NCBI RefSeq assembly: GCF_025152745.1
Contig: NZ_CP104040.1
Location: forward strand, 1,798,001-1,862,000
DNA length: 64,000 nucleotides
Origin: Rhizobium sp. WSM4643
GTDB taxonomy: Bacteria; Pseudomonadota; Alphaproteobacteria; Rhizobiales; Rhizobiaceae
Direction of reading: 5' to 3'
Both the position numbers and the translations under genes were made by a program. This document shows positions 21,940-32,200 of this stretch, one piece after another (the first letter of the stretch is position 1; each line of letters opens with the position of its first letter). The notes below the pieces were generated by a model that saw only the letters and a list, made by a program, of their open reading frames with translations, made no database searches and was not told the DNA's origin.

Positions 21940-23388
21940 ATGGCTGAATCCTACGACGTCATCATCATCGGCTCGGGTCCCGGCGGCTATGTCGCCGCCA
22001 TCCGTGCCAGCCAGCTCGGACTCAAGACCGCGATCGTCGAGCGCGAGCATATGGGCGGCATCTGCCTGAACTGGGGCTGCATACCCACAAAGGCGCTGCT
22101 GCGCTCGGCCGAGGTGCTCGACCATGCCAATCATTTCAAGGATTACGGCCTCGTTCTCGAAGGCACGGTCAAGCCGGATGCCAAGGCCGTCGTCGGCCGC
22201 TCGCGCGCCGTTTCCGCCCGTCTGAATGCCGGTGTCGGCTTCCTGATGAAGAAGAACAAGATCGACATCATCTGGGGCGAGGCGAAGATCACCAAGCCAG
22301 GTGAGATCGTCGTCGGCAAGCCGTCGAAGCCGGTCGTCGAGCCACAGCATCCGCTGCCGAAGAACGTCAAGAGCGGCGAGGGCACCTATAGCGCAAAGCA
22401 CATCATCATCGCCACCGGCGCCCGCCCACGTGCGCTGCCCGGCATCGAGGCGGATGGCAAGCTGGTCTGGACCTATTTCGAGGCGCTGAAGCCGGATGTG
22501 CTGCCGAAGTCGCTGATCGTCATGGGCTCTGGCGCGATCGGCATCGAATTCGCCAGCTTCTATCGCTCGATGGGCGTCGAGGTGACGGTCGTCGAAGTCA
22601 TGCCGACCATCATGCCGGTCGAGGATGCCGAGATCACCGCGATCGCCCGTAAGCAGCTTGAAAAGCGCGGGCTCAAGATCTTCACCAGCTCCAAGGTCAC
22701 CAAGGTCGAGAAGGCGGCCGACAGCGTTACCGCTCACGTCGAGAACGCTGATGGCAAGGTGCAACAGATCACCGCGGACCGGTTGATTTCGGCCGTCGGC
22801 GTTCAGGGCAATATCGAAAATCTCGGTCTCGAGGCGCTCGGCGTCAAGACAGACCGCGGCTGCGTCGTCATCGATGGCTACGGCAAGACCAATGTCGCCG
22901 GCATTTATGCGATCGGCGATGTCGCCGGCCCACCGATGCTGGCCCACAAGGCAGAGCATGAGGGCGTCGTCTGCGTCGAAAAGATCGCCGGCCTCCCGAA
23001 CGTTCATCCCACAGACAAGGACAAGGTGCCGGGCTGCACCTATTGCCAGCCGCAGGTCGCCTCCGTCGGTGTCACCGAAGCAAAAGCCAAGGAACTGGGC
23101 CGCGACATCCGCGTCGGCCGCTTCCCCTTCTCTGCAAACGGCAAGGCGATCGCGCTGGGCGAGGATCAGGGCCTCTGCAAGGTGATCTTCGACAAGAAGA
23201 CCGGCGAGCTGCTCGGCGCCCACATGGTCGGCGCCGAAGTCACCGAGCTCATCCAAGGCTTCGTCGTTGCGATGAATCTCGAGACCACCGAGGAAGAACT
23301 GATGCACACGATCTTCCCGCATCCGACCGTGTCGGAATCGATGAAGGAAGCGGTGCTCGATGCTTACGGCCGCGTCCTGAACGCTTGA
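21940..23388 (+). CDS. lpdA: Dihydrolipoyl dehydrogenase (E3)
   Basis: Flavoprotein that reoxidises dihydrolipoyl groups of the PDH complex. The 482-residue protein has the FAD motif IIGSGPGGYVAAIRA, the redox disulfide in GGICLNWGCIPTKAL, an NAD-binding motif GSGAIGIEFASF, and the dimer-interface HPTVSE with the catalytic histidine. A short insertion around residues 120-150 (KPVVEPQHPLPKN) is longer than in E. coli Lpd. The ATG at 21940 follows AAGGGCAGG and is preferred to one 48 bases upstream. Confidence 0.95.
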   Translation: MAESYDVIIIGSGPGGYVAAIRASQLGLKTAIVEREHMGGICLNWGCIPTKALLRSAEVLDHANHFKDYGLVLEGTVKPDAKAVVGRSRAVSARLNAGVGFLMKKNKIDIIWGEAKITKPGEIVVGKPSKPVVEPQHPLPKNVKSGEGTYSAKHIIIATGARPRALPGIEADGKLVWTYFEALKPDVLPKSLIVMGSGAIGIEFASFYRSMGVEVTVVEVMPTIMPVEDAEITAIARKQLEKRGLKIFTSSKVTKVEKAADSVTAHVENADGKVQQITADRLISAVGVQGNIENLGLEALGVKTDRGCVVIDGYGKTNVAGIYAIGDVAGPPMLAHKAEHEGVVCVEKIAGLPNVHPTDKDKVPGCTYCQPQVASVGVTEAKAKELGRDIRVGRFPFSANGKAIALGEDQGLCKVIFDKKTGELLGAHMVGAEVTELIQGFVVAMNLETTEEELMHTIFPHPTVSESMKEAVLDAYGRVLNA

Positions 23389-23462
23389 TAATTTCCGATC
23401 CCGCCCTCTATGTCCGGAGGGGAAAGCCACTCCGAGGGTGGAAAAAACGAAAGGAAATCATC

Positions 23463-23717
23463 ATGTCTATGGAGACGCAGGCGTTGCTGGTATTTTTGCT
23501 GATCGGCCTGGTTGCAGGCTTCCTCGCAAGCCTGGTCGTCGGTGGCGGTGGGCTGATAAGATGCCTGCTGAGCGGCATCATCGGCGCCTTCGTCGGCGGC
23601 TATCTGTTCAGCGCACTCGGCATTTCGCTGGGCATTGAAAACGCACTGGTGGTGCAGATCATCCACGCCACGGTCGGTGCCATTATAGTGGTTCTGATCG
23701 CAAGAGCGGTCGCTTAA
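23463..23717 (+). CDS. GlsB/YeaQ/YmgE-family small membrane protein
   Basis: The 84-residue product has three hydrophobic segments with the glycine pattern typical of transglycosylase-associated/YeaQ proteins (LIGLVAGFLAS, GIIGAFVGGYLFSALGI, VGAIIVVLIARAV). The function of the family is unclear; members are often stress induced. ATG at 23463 follows AAGGAAATCATC. A second small membrane gene follows 24 bases downstream. Confidence 0.8.
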   Translation: MSMETQALLVFLLIGLVAGFLASLVVGGGGLIRCLLSGIIGAFVGGYLFSALGISLGIENALVVQIIHATVGAIIVVLIARAVA

Positions 23718-23741
23718 GGGTCAAAAGAGGGCGGGGCAGGA

Positions 23742-23990
23742 ATGGAAAGCGTCGGCTGGATTTCGGCAATCATCATCGGCGGGCTTGCGGGCTGGCTCGC
23801 CGGCAAGCTGATGGAAGCGCGATACGGGATTTTCCTGAATATCGTGCTCGGCATCGTCGGCTCGGTCATCGCAAGCGCCATCCTCGCGCAGTTTCATCTC
23901 GAGGTGGTCGGCGGGCGGCTCGGCTATTTCGTGACGGGTTTCCTCGGCGCCTGCTTGTTGATATTCCTTGCGCGGCTGGTGCGGCGCTAG
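23742..23990 (+). CDS. Second small YeaQ-like membrane protein
   Basis: The 82-residue protein repeats the pattern of the gene before it: WISAIIIGGLAGWLAGKLME, a central GIVGSVIASAIL and a C-terminal GFLGACLLIFLARLVRR. It is probably a paralogous GlsB/YeaQ-family protein, though the two sequences differ considerably. GGGCGGGGCAGG lies before the ATG. The pair lies between lpdA and lipA, both lipoate-linked, but no functional link is evident. Confidence 0.75.
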   Translation: MESVGWISAIIIGGLAGWLAGKLMEARYGIFLNIVLGIVGSVIASAILAQFHLEVVGGRLGYFVTGFLGACLLIFLARLVRR

Positions 23991-24038
23991 ATCCGAGTGA
24001 GATTTGCCGCATAGGGGCGATAGAAAGCTGAAACTGCA

Positions 24039-25010
24039 ATGGTGACCATCCTCGATACGATCAATCCCGACGCCAAGCGCGTGCGGCATCCGGAGAAGGC
24101 GCATCGGCCGGACACGGAAGTCATGCGCAAGCCGGACTGGATTCGCGTCAAGGCGCCGACCTCCAAGGGTTATGCCGAGACGCGCGCGATCGTGAAGGAG
24201 CACAAGCTCGTCACCGTCTGCGAGGAGGCCGGCTGCCCGAATATCGGCGAGTGCTGGGACAAGAAGCATGCGACGTTCATGATCATGGGCGAGATCTGTA
24301 CCCGCGCCTGTGCCTTCTGCAACGTCGCCACCGGCAAGCCGAATGCGCTCGACATGGCTGAGCCCGAGAATGTCGCCAAGGCGGTCAAGCAGATGGGCCT
24401 CAGCCACGTCGTCATCACCTCGGTCGACCGTGACGACCTGGAGGACGGCGGCGCCGAGCACTTCGAAAAAGTGATCTGGGCAATCCGTGCCGCCTCGCCG
24501 ATGACGACGATCGAGATCCTGACGCCCGATTTCCTGAAGAAGCCGGGTGCGCTGGAGCGCGTCGTCGCCGCCAAGCCCGACGTCTTCAACCACAATATGG
24601 AAACGGTGCCCGGCAACTATCTGACGGTTCGCCCTGGCGCCCGTTACTTCCATTCCGTTCGCCTGCTGCAGCGGGTGAAGGAACTCGATCCCACCATGTT
24701 CACCAAATCGGGCATCATGGTTGGTCTCGGCGAAGAGCGAAACGAAGTCCTCCAGCTGATGGATGATCTACGCACAGCCGATGTCGATTTCCTGACGATC
24801 GGCCAGTACCTGCAGCCGACCCGCAAGCACCACAAGGTCGAAAGCTTCGTCACCCCCGACGAGTTCAAGTCCTACGAGACCGTTGCCTACAGCAAGGGCT
24901 TCCTGATGGTCGCCTCCAGCCCGCTGACCCGCTCTTCCCACCATGCCGGCGACGACTTCGCCCGGCTGCGGGCGGCGCGCGAAAAGAAGCTGCTGATCGC
25001 CGCCGAGTAA
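24039..25010 (+). CDS. lipA: Lipoyl synthase
   Basis: Radical-SAM enzyme that inserts two sulfurs into octanoyl groups to make lipoate, the cofactor of PdhB, PdhC and other complexes. Both iron-sulfur motifs are present: [12 protein letters not shown] (auxiliary cluster) and CTRACAFC (SAM cluster, C-x3-C-x2-C). The expected [10 protein letters not shown] lies near the C-terminus. The 323-residue length is usual. Its position after the pdh/lpd group fits its role. Confidence 0.96.
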   Translation: MVTILDTINPDAKRVRHPEKAHRPDTEVMRKPDWIRVKAPTSKGYAETRAIVKEHKLVTVCEEAGCPNIGECWDKKHATFMIMGEICTRACAFCNVATGKPNALDMAEPENVAKAVKQMGLSHVVITSVDRDDLEDGGAEHFEKVIWAIRAASPMTTIEILTPDFLKKPGALERVVAAKPDVFNHNMETVPGNYLTVRPGARYFHSVRLLQRVKELDPTMFTKSGIMVGLGEERNEVLQLMDDLRTADVDFLTIGQYLQPTRKHHKVESFVTPDEFKSYETVAYSKGFLMVASSPLTRSSHHAGDDFARLRAAREKKLLIAAE

Positions 25011-25023
25011 GATCCGGCACTTG

Positions 25024-25045
25024 CTTTATCAGACTGCTGATAAAG
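25024..25045. repeat. Perfect 9-bp inverted repeat after lipA
   Basis: CTTTATCAG and CTGATAAAG are separated by ACTG, beginning 13 bases after the lipA stop. It could form a transcript-end hairpin but has no T tract, so it is only terminator-like. Confidence 0.45.
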
Positions 25046-25100
25046 TCGACCAACCATGCTTCGGCTGATCGAGCTGGTGCCACGGTTGCCCTGTTCGCGC

Positions 25101-25250
25101 CAATGGCTGCCCCTCACCCCAACCCTCTCCCCGTAAACGGGGCGAGGGGACGTGGCCTGCGAGAAGTGGGCGGGGGACGGAGAGGTCGCGGCATATTCCC
25201 TTCGCCCCGCAAGCGGGGAGAAGGTGCCGGCAGGCGGATGAGGGGCCGGC
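25101..25250. repeat. RIME-like intergenic mosaic repeat, copy 1
   Basis: The block begins CAATGGCTGCCCCTCACCCC and contains palindromic CCCCG-TAAA-CGGGG and CCCCGC-AAG-CGGGG modules, ending GGATGAGGGGC. Its ends are complementary (CCCCTCA...TGAGGGG), so the whole unit can fold. A second copy, split by an IS, lies at 46171-47819. Structure and wording match the rhizobial intergenic mosaic elements; a search would confirm the subclass. Confidence 0.75.
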
Positions 25251-25294
25251 CTCGCCGTTCTCCTCGGCCGAGGTGTCGTATCTTGAGGGCGACG

Positions 25295-25873
25295 ATGAAG
25301 GTCAAATTCGGTTTGAAGTCGACGCTGATCGAAGCCGACCGCATCCTGGTGATTGGCTGCCCCGGTAGCGGCAAGAGCACGCTCGCAAAGCGGCTTTCGC
25401 GAGCGCTCGGCCTTGGCTATATCTCCATGGACCGCGACTTTTACTGGCTGCCGGGCTGGAGAAAGAGGCCGCGCGACGAGATCGACCGCCTGATCGCCAA
25501 GGCCGTGGCGGAAGAGCGCTGGATCATGGATGGAACCGGGCTGAACTCCTTCGATCTTCGCCTGCCCCGCGCCGACGCCGTCATTTGGCTTCGGCTGCCG
25601 AGATATGCATGCCTTTACGGCGCCATATCGCGAGCGTTCCGTTATTTCGGGCGCAACCGCCCGGAACTGCCTGCCGGCTGCCCTGAACATCTGTCGCTGG
25701 GCGCGCTTGCCTATATCTGGAATTTCGAGCGCGAGGCCGCCCCCTTGATCGAAGCAGCACTTCGGGATCATGTCGCCGGCATCGCCGAGCACGGCTCTGA
25801 CGTGCCGGTTCTTCAGCTAAAATCCCGCCGCCAGATGCGCGAGCTTCTTGATCTTCTCGGCCGGCCCGCTTAA
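25295..25873 (+). CDS. P-loop kinase-like protein (adenylate kinase/FlaR-like)
   Basis: The 192-residue protein opens with a Walker A motif (ILVIGCPGSGKSTLAKRLS), then YISMDRDFYWLPGW and IMDGTGLNSFDLRLPRADAVIWLRLPR, the pattern of topology-modulation/FlaR-like P-loop NTPases related to adenylate kinases. The substrate is unknown. The frame is open far upstream through the RIME repeat, but ATG at 25295 gives the natural N-terminus. The stop is nine bases before the next gene. Confidence 0.75.
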   Translation: MKVKFGLKSTLIEADRILVIGCPGSGKSTLAKRLSRALGLGYISMDRDFYWLPGWRKRPRDEIDRLIAKAVAEERWIMDGTGLNSFDLRLPRADAVIWLRLPRYACLYGAISRAFRYFGRNRPELPAGCPEHLSLGALAYIWNFEREAAPLIEAALRDHVAGIAEHGSDVPVLQLKSRRQMRELLDLLGRPA

Positions 25874-25882
25874 TTGCCGACT

Positions 25883-26335
25883 ATGCCGCAATTCGAAACA
25901 CACCGTCCCGTCCCGCATTCGCCCGAGCAGATGTTCGACCTCGTCGCCGACGTCGAGCGCTATCCGGAATTCCTGCCGCTTTGCGAAGCGCTCGCCATCA
26001 GGAGCCGCAAGGAGCGCGACGGCAAGATCCTGCTCGTCGCCGACATGACGGTCGGCTATAAGGCGATCCGCGAGACCTTCACGACCCAGGTGCTGCTGAA
26101 CCGGGCCGAGCACGTCATTGAGGTCAAATATATCGATGGCCCGTTCAAATATCTCGACAATCGCTGGCATTTCGCCGAGACGCCGTCCGGCGGCTGCACC
26201 GTCGATTTCTTCATCGATTACGAGTTCAAGAGCCGTATTCTCGGCGCGTTGATGGGCTCGATGTTCGACCGCGCCTTCCGCATGTTCACCGAAGCCTTCG
26301 AGACCAGGGCAAACAGGATCTACACACCGGCTTGA
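25883..26335 (+). CDS. COQ10/RatA-like START-domain protein
   Basis: The 150-residue protein matches the polyketide cyclase/COQ10 family throughout: HSPEQMFDLVADVERYPEFLPLCEAL at the N-terminus, and YIDGPFKYLDNRWHF plus CTVDFFIDYEFKSRILGALMG later. Family members bind ubiquinone and support respiration; the E. coli homologue was also named RatA. I assume the COQ10-like role. ATG at 25883 is preferred to a TTG nine bases upstream. Confidence 0.85.
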   Translation: MPQFETHRPVPHSPEQMFDLVADVERYPEFLPLCEALAIRSRKERDGKILLVADMTVGYKAIRETFTTQVLLNRAEHVIEVKYIDGPFKYLDNRWHFAETPSGGCTVDFFIDYEFKSRILGALMGSMFDRAFRMFTEAFETRANRIYTPA

Positions 26336-26349
26336 TGAGCGAACCGGCC

Positions 26350-26850
26350 TCAGGCAGCAAGAAGCGAGCGCACCATCTCCAGCGCCGTCCTGATCGTCGC
26401 TAGCCGAACCTCGCTGCGGCCGATATCGCCATAGTGCATTTTCCGATGGATGAGCGCGCCGGCGCGCGATTTGGCGGCGAGGTGCACGAGGCCGACCGGC
26501 TTTTCGGCGGATCCGCCGCCGGGGCCGGCAATGCCTGTGACGGCGACGGCGATCTCGGCGCGTGAGCGGAAGAGGGCGCCATGCACCATCTGTCGCGCCG
26601 TTTCCTCCGAGACCGCGCCGAAGCGCGAGAGCGTTTCCGCCTGCACGCCGAGCATCTCGATCTTTGCGCTATTCGTATAGGTGACGAAGCCGCGGTCGAC
26701 GACGGCGGACGAACCCGAAATCTCCGTCAGCGCCCCGGCGATCAGGCCGCCGGTGCAGGATTCGGCGGTCGAGACCATCAGCCCTGCAGCCGTGAAGTCA
26801 CGGATGATCGCCTCCGCCGTGGAAATTATATCTTGAGGAAAAAGGCTCAT
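26350..26850 (-). CDS. CinA C-terminal-type protein (PncC-like nicotinamide-nucleotide amidase)
   Basis: The 166-residue protein is only the C-terminal CinA domain: [22 protein letters not shown] near the start and [22 protein letters not shown] later. Stand-alone copies such as E. coli PncC deamidate nicotinamide mononucleotide for NAD recycling. The start ATG at 26850 overlaps the ispDF stop (4 bases), so it is translated after ispDF. Confidence 0.85.
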   Translation of the reverse strand: MSLFPQDIISTAEAIIRDFTAAGLMVSTAESCTGGLIAGALTEISGSSAVVDRGFVTYTNSAKIEMLGVQAETLSRFGAVSEETARQMVHGALFRSRAEIAVAVTGIAGPGGGSAEKPVGLVHLAAKSRAGALIHRKMHYGDIGRSEVRLATIRTALEMVRSLLAA

Positions 26851-28067
26851 CCTTTCCTCCCGCGATAGACGACGGTGGCAGTCGCGATCGCCGCGATGCC
26901 TTCGCGTCGGCCGACGAAGCCGATCGTCTCGTTGGTCGTCGCCTTGACCGAGCAGCGCTCGATATCGATTCCGAGATAGTCCGACAGTTTCGCCCGCATG
27001 GCGTCTCGATGCGGGCCGACTTTCGGCGCCTCGGCGATCAGCGAGACGTCGGCACTCATGATCGTGCCGCCGCGCTCGCGCACGATCCGGGCGGCATATT
27101 CGATGAATATCCGCGAGGCTGCCCCCTTCCATTGCGGGTCGGACGGCGGAAAATGATCGCCGATATCGCCGGCGCCGCAGGTGGCGAGCAGCGCGTCCGT
27201 CAGCGCATGCAGCGCAACGTCGGCATCGGAGTGTCCTTTCAGCTTCTGGTCATGCGGAATGAACACGCCGCAGAGCGTCACGCCATCGCCGGCGACGAGC
27301 TGGTGCACGTCGTAGCCGTTGCCGGTGCGCACGTCCGGAAGCAGCGACGTCGACAGCTTGTCGTCGGCCATGGCAATATCGTTCTTGACCGTCAGCTTGA
27401 CGTTGTCGGCCGTGCCCTCGACGATTGTCACCGGAATGCCCAGCCATTCGGCGATCGAGGCGTCGTCGGTGAAATCGCCTCGACCGCTCGCGGCTGCCTT
27501 CTCATGCGCCTCGAGGATCGTTTCGAAGGCGAAGGATTGCGGCGTCTGCGCCGCGTAGAGATGCTCGCGGGACACCGTGGTCAGCACGGTGCCGGCATTA
27601 TCGGCGCGTTTCAGCGTGTCGGTGACCGGGATCGCCGGCAGGACCGCCTGGGCTCCGGCGCGAAGGCTCGCGGCAATGCGATCGAGCAGCACATGGTCGA
27701 AGAAAGGTCGCACGGCATCATGGATCAGCACGTGACTGATGTGCTTGTCCTTGAGGTATCTGAGGCCTGCCAGGACGGATTGTTGCCTCGTTGCACCCCC
27801 ATGCACCGTTTCGATGGGCGTTGCCGAGATGATGTGGCGGAAGGCTCTCGCAAACAGCGCCTCGTCATCTGGATGAATGACCACGACGATCTCAGTTGCC
27901 GCTTCCCATGTCATGAAGTTTTCAAGCGTATGCACGATAACCGGTTTGCCGCCGATCATGCGATACTGCTTGGGGCCTTCCTTGGAGGATCCTGCGCGCT
28001 CGCCGCGGCCGGCGGCAACGATGACAATTCCAGCCGATATCGGTTGCTTAGAAGGCATTTGCAGCAT
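26847..28067 (-). CDS. ispDF: Bifunctional IspD/IspF enzyme of isoprenoid synthesis
   Basis: Fusion of 2-C-methylerythritol 4-phosphate cytidylyltransferase (about residues 1-235) and 2-C-methylerythritol 2,4-cyclodiphosphate synthase (about 245-406), two steps of the MEP pathway. The IspD part has [14 protein letters not shown] and LIHDAVRPF; the IspF part has [12 protein letters not shown] and [18 protein letters not shown]. The fusion is usual in alphaproteobacteria. Start at 28067 after TAGGGGATTT; a second ATG nine bases later is also possible. Divergent from dusB. Confidence 0.95.
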   Translation of the reverse strand: MLQMPSKQPISAGIVIVAAGRGERAGSSKEGPKQYRMIGGKPVIVHTLENFMTWEAATEIVVVIHPDDEALFARAFRHIISATPIETVHGGATRQQSVLAGLRYLKDKHISHVLIHDAVRPFFDHVLLDRIAASLRAGAQAVLPAIPVTDTLKRADNAGTVLTTVSREHLYAAQTPQSFAFETILEAHEKAAASGRGDFTDDASIAEWLGIPVTIVEGTADNVKLTVKNDIAMADDKLSTSLLPDVRTGNGYDVHQLVAGDGVTLCGVFIPHDQKLKGHSDADVALHALTDALLATCGAGDIGDHFPPSDPQWKGAASRIFIEYAARIVRERGGTIMSADVSLIAEAPKVGPHRDAMRAKLSDYLGIDIERCSVKATTNETIGFVGRREGIAAIATATVVYRGRKG

Positions 28068-28233
28068 AAATCCCCTAAATTATGCGGAATTGACCGGAGT
28101 GCTCTAACGTCTTGCTTGGGCCTTTTCCAGCATCTGCCCGAAAAATATCAATTCCGGTGCCAGCCCCCTTGGCAAGCCAGGGAATAGTGGCTAAAAATAA
28201 TGCAGTTCTATTGTATGCCCGAAAGATAATCAT

Positions 28234-29229
28234 TTGATTTCCCAGGACCTCGCAGCGCCTTTCCGAATCGGACCCGTGTCTGTGCGGAACCGCGTTGTGC
28301 TGGCGCCGATGTCCGGCGTCACCGACATGCCCTATCGAGAGCTTGCCTGGCGCTTCGGCGCCGGCCTCGTCGTCACAGAAATGGTGGCGAGCCGTGAACT
28401 GGTCAACGACACCGCCGAATCCTGGTCGCGGCTCAGCGCTGCCGGCTTCCGGCCGCATATGGTGCAGCTTGCCGGGCGCGAGGCGCACTGGATGGCGGAG
28501 GCGGCCAAGATCGCCGCCGATCACGGCGCCGATATCATCGACATCAACATGGGTTGCCCGGCAAAGAAGGTGATCGGCGGTTATTCCGGCTCGGCGCTGA
28601 TGCGCGACCCCGATCACGCGCTCGGCCTCATCGAGGCGACGGTCAAGGCTGTCGACATTCCGGTAACGCTGAAGATGCGCCTCGGCTGGGATGAGAATTC
28701 CATCAACGCGCCTGATATCGCCCGTCGCGCCGAAGCCGCCGGCATCCAGCTTGTGACCATTCATGGGCGCACCCGCATGCAATTCTATGAAGGTCGCGCC
28801 GATTGGGATGCTATCCGCGCCGTACGCGAGGTGATCTCCATTCCGCTGATCGCCAATGGCGATGTCGAAACTGCTGGCGACGCGCAGGAAATATTGCGTC
28901 GCTCCGGCGCCGATGCCGTGATGATTGGCAGGGGCTGTCAGGGCAGACCGTGGCATGCCGGCGTCCTTGCCGGTGCGCCCGAGCCGCGACGCCAGGAGAT
29001 CGCCGATATCGCCGTCGAACATTACCGGATGATGCTGGATTTCTACGGCGAAGCGGTGGCGATCCGCCACGCCCGCAAGCACCTTGGCTGGTATCTCCAG
29101 CGTTTCGCCCCGGCTCTGTCAGGCGCTGAAAAGGCGGAGATCATGACCTCGCGCGATCCGCGCGAGGTGGCCGCGCGCCTTTATGATGCGCTGGCTGTGA
29201 ATATTGTCGACAGCCGGGAGGCGGCATGA
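28234..29229 (+). CDS. dusB: tRNA-dihydrouridine synthase DusB (NifR3)
   Basis: FMN-dependent enzyme that reduces uridine in tRNA D loops. The 331-residue TIM barrel shows [14 protein letters not shown], the catalytic-cysteine motif NMGCPAKKV and [11 protein letters not shown]. No ATG lies near the conserved N-terminus; TTG at 28234 fits best. It heads the nifR3-ntrB-ntrC operon, conserved in rhizobia and Rhodobacter, and its stop overlaps the ntrB start. Confidence 0.94.
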   Translation: MISQDLAAPFRIGPVSVRNRVVLAPMSGVTDMPYRELAWRFGAGLVVTEMVASRELVNDTAESWSRLSAAGFRPHMVQLAGREAHWMAEAAKIAADHGADIIDINMGCPAKKVIGGYSGSALMRDPDHALGLIEATVKAVDIPVTLKMRLGWDENSINAPDIARRAEAAGIQLVTIHGRTRMQFYEGRADWDAIRAVREVISIPLIANGDVETAGDAQEILRRSGADAVMIGRGCQGRPWHAGVLAGAPEPRRQEIADIAVEHYRMMLDFYGEAVAIRHARKHLGWYLQRFAPALSGAEKAEIMTSRDPREVAARLYDALAVNIVDSREAA

Positions 29230-30380
29230 CGAAGGATATGATATCTCCGTCCGATCACGCCGGCGGGACCGTCGCCATGGCCGTACTGAACGCCATCCAG
29301 AACCCGGTCATCATGGTCGACGAATCCGGGTTCGTCGTTTTCGCCAATTGGGAGGCGGAGGCCTTCTTCGGTGCCAGCGCCTCGCATCTGGCGCGTTACC
29401 GCATCTCGACCTTCATCCCTTTCGGCAGCCCGCTGCTTGCCCTCATCGACCAGGTGCGCGAGCGCAAGGCGCCGGTCAACGAATATCGCGTCGACCTGAG
29501 TTCGCCCCGCCTCGGACAGGACAAGCTCGTCGATCTCTACGTCGCCCCGGTGCTCAGCGAGCCCGGCGCCGTCGTCATCGTCTTTCAGGAACGCTCGATG
29601 GCCGACAAGATCGACCGGCAGCTGACGCATCGCGCCGCCGCCCGCTCGGTGACCGGCCTTGCCTCGATGCTGGCGCATGAGATCAAGAACCCGCTCTCTG
29701 GTATACGCGGCGCTGCCCAGCTGCTCGAACAGTCTGCGGTCGACGAGGATCGGGCGCTGACCCGGCTGATCTGCGACGAGACCGATCGCATTGTGTCGCT
29801 GGTCGACCGTATGGAAGTCTTTTCCGACGAACGTCCTGTCGACCGCATGCCGGTCAATATCCATTCCGTGCTCGATCATGTGAAGGCGGTCGCCAAGGCA
29901 GGTTTTGCCCGCAACATCCGGGTCACCGAGAGTTACGACCCGTCGCTGCCGGCCGTCTATGCCAATCGCGACCAGCTCGTCCAGGTCTTCCTCAATCTGG
30001 TGAAGAACGCCGCCGAAGCGGTCGGCGATCGGCCGGACGGCGAGATCATGCTGACGACCGCCTATCGCCCGGGCATCCGTCTTTCGGTCGCCGGCACGCG
30101 CGAGAAGATCTCGCTGCCGCTGGAATTCTGCGTCCACGACAACGGCCCCGGCGTTCCCCTCGATCTGTTGCCGCATCTCTTCGATCCCTTCATCACCACC
30201 AAGCCGAACGGCAGCGGCCTCGGCCTGGCGCTGGTCGCCAAGATCATCGGTGATCACGGCGGCATCATCGAATGCGACAGCCAGAACAGCCGCACGACAT
30301 TCCGCGTTCTCATGCCGGCGTCGAAGGACGCCTCGCTTGAAGACGCTTCTATAGCAAGCTCGACAGGACCTTCTCGATGA
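29226..30380 (+). CDS. ntrB: Nitrogen-regulation sensor kinase NtrB
   Basis: Cytosolic histidine kinase/phosphatase that sets the phosphorylation of NtrC in response to nitrogen status via PII. The 384-residue protein has a PAS domain (about residues 14-125), HisKA with His151 in [11 protein letters not shown], and the ATPase motifs [17 protein letters not shown] and GSGLGLALV. There are no membrane helices. It overlaps dusB and ntrC by 4 bases on each side, so all three are coupled. Confidence 0.95.
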   Translation: MTKDMISPSDHAGGTVAMAVLNAIQNPVIMVDESGFVVFANWEAEAFFGASASHLARYRISTFIPFGSPLLALIDQVRERKAPVNEYRVDLSSPRLGQDKLVDLYVAPVLSEPGAVVIVFQERSMADKIDRQLTHRAAARSVTGLASMLAHEIKNPLSGIRGAAQLLEQSAVDEDRALTRLICDETDRIVSLVDRMEVFSDERPVDRMPVNIHSVLDHVKAVAKAGFARNIRVTESYDPSLPAVYANRDQLVQVFLNLVKNAAEAVGDRPDGEIMLTTAYRPGIRLSVAGTREKISLPLEFCVHDNGPGVPLDLLPHLFDPFITTKPNGSGLGLALVAKIIGDHGGIIECDSQNSRTTFRVLMPASKDASLEDASIASSTGPSR

Positions 30381-31828
30381 CAGCCACGATCCTCGTTGCA
30401 GATGATGATGCGGCCATCCGGACCGTGCTCAACCAGGCTTTGAGCCGCGCCGGCTATGACGTTCGCATCACCTCCAACGCCGCTACCCTCTGGCGCTGGA
30501 TTTCCGCGGGCGAGGGCGATCTGGTCGTCACCGATGTGGTGATGCCCGACGAAAACGCCTTCGACCTGCTGCCGCGCATCAAGAAGGCGCGGCCCGACCT
30601 GCCCGTCCTGGTCATGAGCGCCCAGAACACCTTCATGACCGCCATCAAGGCCTCGGAAAAAGGCGCCTACGACTATCTGCCGAAGCCCTTCGACCTCACC
30701 GAGCTGATCGGCATCATCGGCCGGGCGCTGGCGGAACCGAAGCGCAAGCCCGCCAAGCTCGAAGACGACATGCAGGACGGCATGCCGCTCGTCGGCCGGT
30801 CGGCGGCAATGCAGGAAATCTACCGCGTGCTCGCCCGGCTGATGCAGACGGACCTGACGCTGATGATCACCGGCGAATCCGGCACCGGCAAGGAACTCGT
30901 CGCCCGCGCGCTGCACGACTACGGCAAGCGCCGCAACGGCCCGTTTGTTGCAATCAACATGGCGGCGATCCCGCGCGACCTGATCGAATCCGAACTTTTC
31001 GGCCATGAGAAGGGCGCCTTTACCGGCGCGCAGACCCGCTCGACCGGCCGTTTCGAACAGGCCGAAGGCGGCACGCTCTTCCTCGACGAGATCGGCGACA
31101 TGCCGATGGACGCCCAGACACGGCTCTTACGCGTCCTGCAGCAGGGCGAATACACCACCGTCGGCGGCCGCACGCCGATCCGCACCGACGTGCGCATCGT
31201 TGCCGCCACCAACAAGGACCTGAAGCAGGCGATCAACCAAGGTCTCTTCCGCGAGGACCTCTATTACCGCCTCAATGTCGTGCCGCTGCGCCTGCCGCCG
31301 CTGCGCGATCGCGCCGAGGACATTCCCGATCTGGTGCGCCATTTCATCCAGCAGGCCGAAAAGGAAGGCCTCGGCTCCAAGCGCTTCGATCAGGAAGCGC
31401 TCGAACTGATGAAGGCCTATGCCTGGCCGGGCAACGTCCGCGAACTGGAAAACCTCATCCGCCGTCTGATGGCGCTCTATCCGCAGGATGTCATCACCCG
31501 CGAGATCATCGACGCCGAACTTCGTTCCGACGTGCCTGACAGCCCGATCGACAAGGGGCCGATCCGCAGCGGCTCGATGACGATCGCACAGGCGGTCGAG
31601 GAGAACATGCGCAGCTACTTCGCAGGCTTCGGGGACAATCTGCCGCCGCCCGGCCTCTATGATCGCGTGTTGACCGAAATGGAATATCCGCTGATCCTTG
31701 CCGCCCTGACGGCGACGCGCGGCAACCAGATCAAGGCCGCCGATCTTCTCGGTCTCAACCGCAACACCTTGCGCAAAAAGATCAGGGAACTTGGCGTTTC
31801 GGTCTACAGGAGTTCCCGCACTGCCTGA
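30377..31828 (+). CDS. ntrC: Nitrogen-regulation response regulator NtrC
   Basis: Sigma-54-dependent activator of nitrogen-assimilation genes. The 483-residue protein has a receiver domain with acceptor Asp53 ([10 protein letters not shown]) and Lys103, an AAA+ domain with Walker A GESGTGKE (about 166-173) and an intact sigma-54 contact loop GAFTGA (213-218), and a C-terminal Fis-type helix-turn-helix ([20 protein letters not shown]). Normally ntrYX follows; here about 8 kb of other DNA intervenes. Confidence 0.96.
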   Translation: MTATILVADDDAAIRTVLNQALSRAGYDVRITSNAATLWRWISAGEGDLVVTDVVMPDENAFDLLPRIKKARPDLPVLVMSAQNTFMTAIKASEKGAYDYLPKPFDLTELIGIIGRALAEPKRKPAKLEDDMQDGMPLVGRSAAMQEIYRVLARLMQTDLTLMITGESGTGKELVARALHDYGKRRNGPFVAINMAAIPRDLIESELFGHEKGAFTGAQTRSTGRFEQAEGGTLFLDEIGDMPMDAQTRLLRVLQQGEYTTVGGRTPIRTDVRIVAATNKDLKQAINQGLFREDLYYRLNVVPLRLPPLRDRAEDIPDLVRHFIQQAEKEGLGSKRFDQEALELMKAYAWPGNVRELENLIRRLMALYPQDVITREIIDAELRSDVPDSPIDKGPIRSGSMTIAQAVEENMRSYFAGFGDNLPPPGLYDRVLTEMEYPLILAALTATRGNQIKAADLLGLNRNTLRKKIRELGVSVYRSSRTA

Positions 31829-31842
31829 GTGTGTTCGCGCTC

Positions 31843-31869
31843 GCATCGGGCCGGCATGCGGCCTGATGC
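31843..31869 (+). terminator. Hairpin after ntrC
   Basis: GCATCGGGCC and GGCCTGATGC pair over ten positions (one G-T) around a 7-base loop, 15 bases after the ntrC stop. There is no T tract, so it is a weak or Rho-assisted terminator at best. Confidence 0.4.
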
Positions 31870-31967
31870 CAGAGTTGGCGCCGCGGCGGGCTGTATGAGT
31901 CGAGAAGTCGTGGGTTTCATGGACGACTTCATCGTTCAAACCCAGTCTGCTATTCCAGACGTCGTAC

Positions 31968-32165
31968 TCAGAAGTGGATAACGACGCCGAGGATCGGACC
32001 CCTGCTGGACGACGTCGAAGACAAAGCCGTCATTGTCGTAGTCGACGCCGAGTGCGCGGTATCCTGCAACGGCCGAGATCGTATCGGTGAACTTGTACCC
32101 GACCGCGAGCGCCACATCCCAGTCGAGATCCGCGCCGCCGGCACCGACGTTTGTCGAATGCGTTC
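31968..32165 (-). pseudogene. C-terminal relic of an outer-membrane beta-barrel protein
   Basis: Reading the minus strand from about 32165 gives DWDVALAVGYKFTDTISAVA, then a further strand GYRALGVDYDNDGFVFDVVQ, then a frame change near 31995 and GPILGVVIHF with TGA at 31970-31968. The alternating strands and terminal phenylalanine are typical of an outer-membrane barrel end. No start or N-terminal part is present and the frame is broken, so it is a remnant. It follows the predicted regulator gene in the same orientation. Confidence 0.6.
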
Positions 32166-32200
32166 GTCGGGTTTCTGTGGCAGTTGTCCTGACGGTAGCG

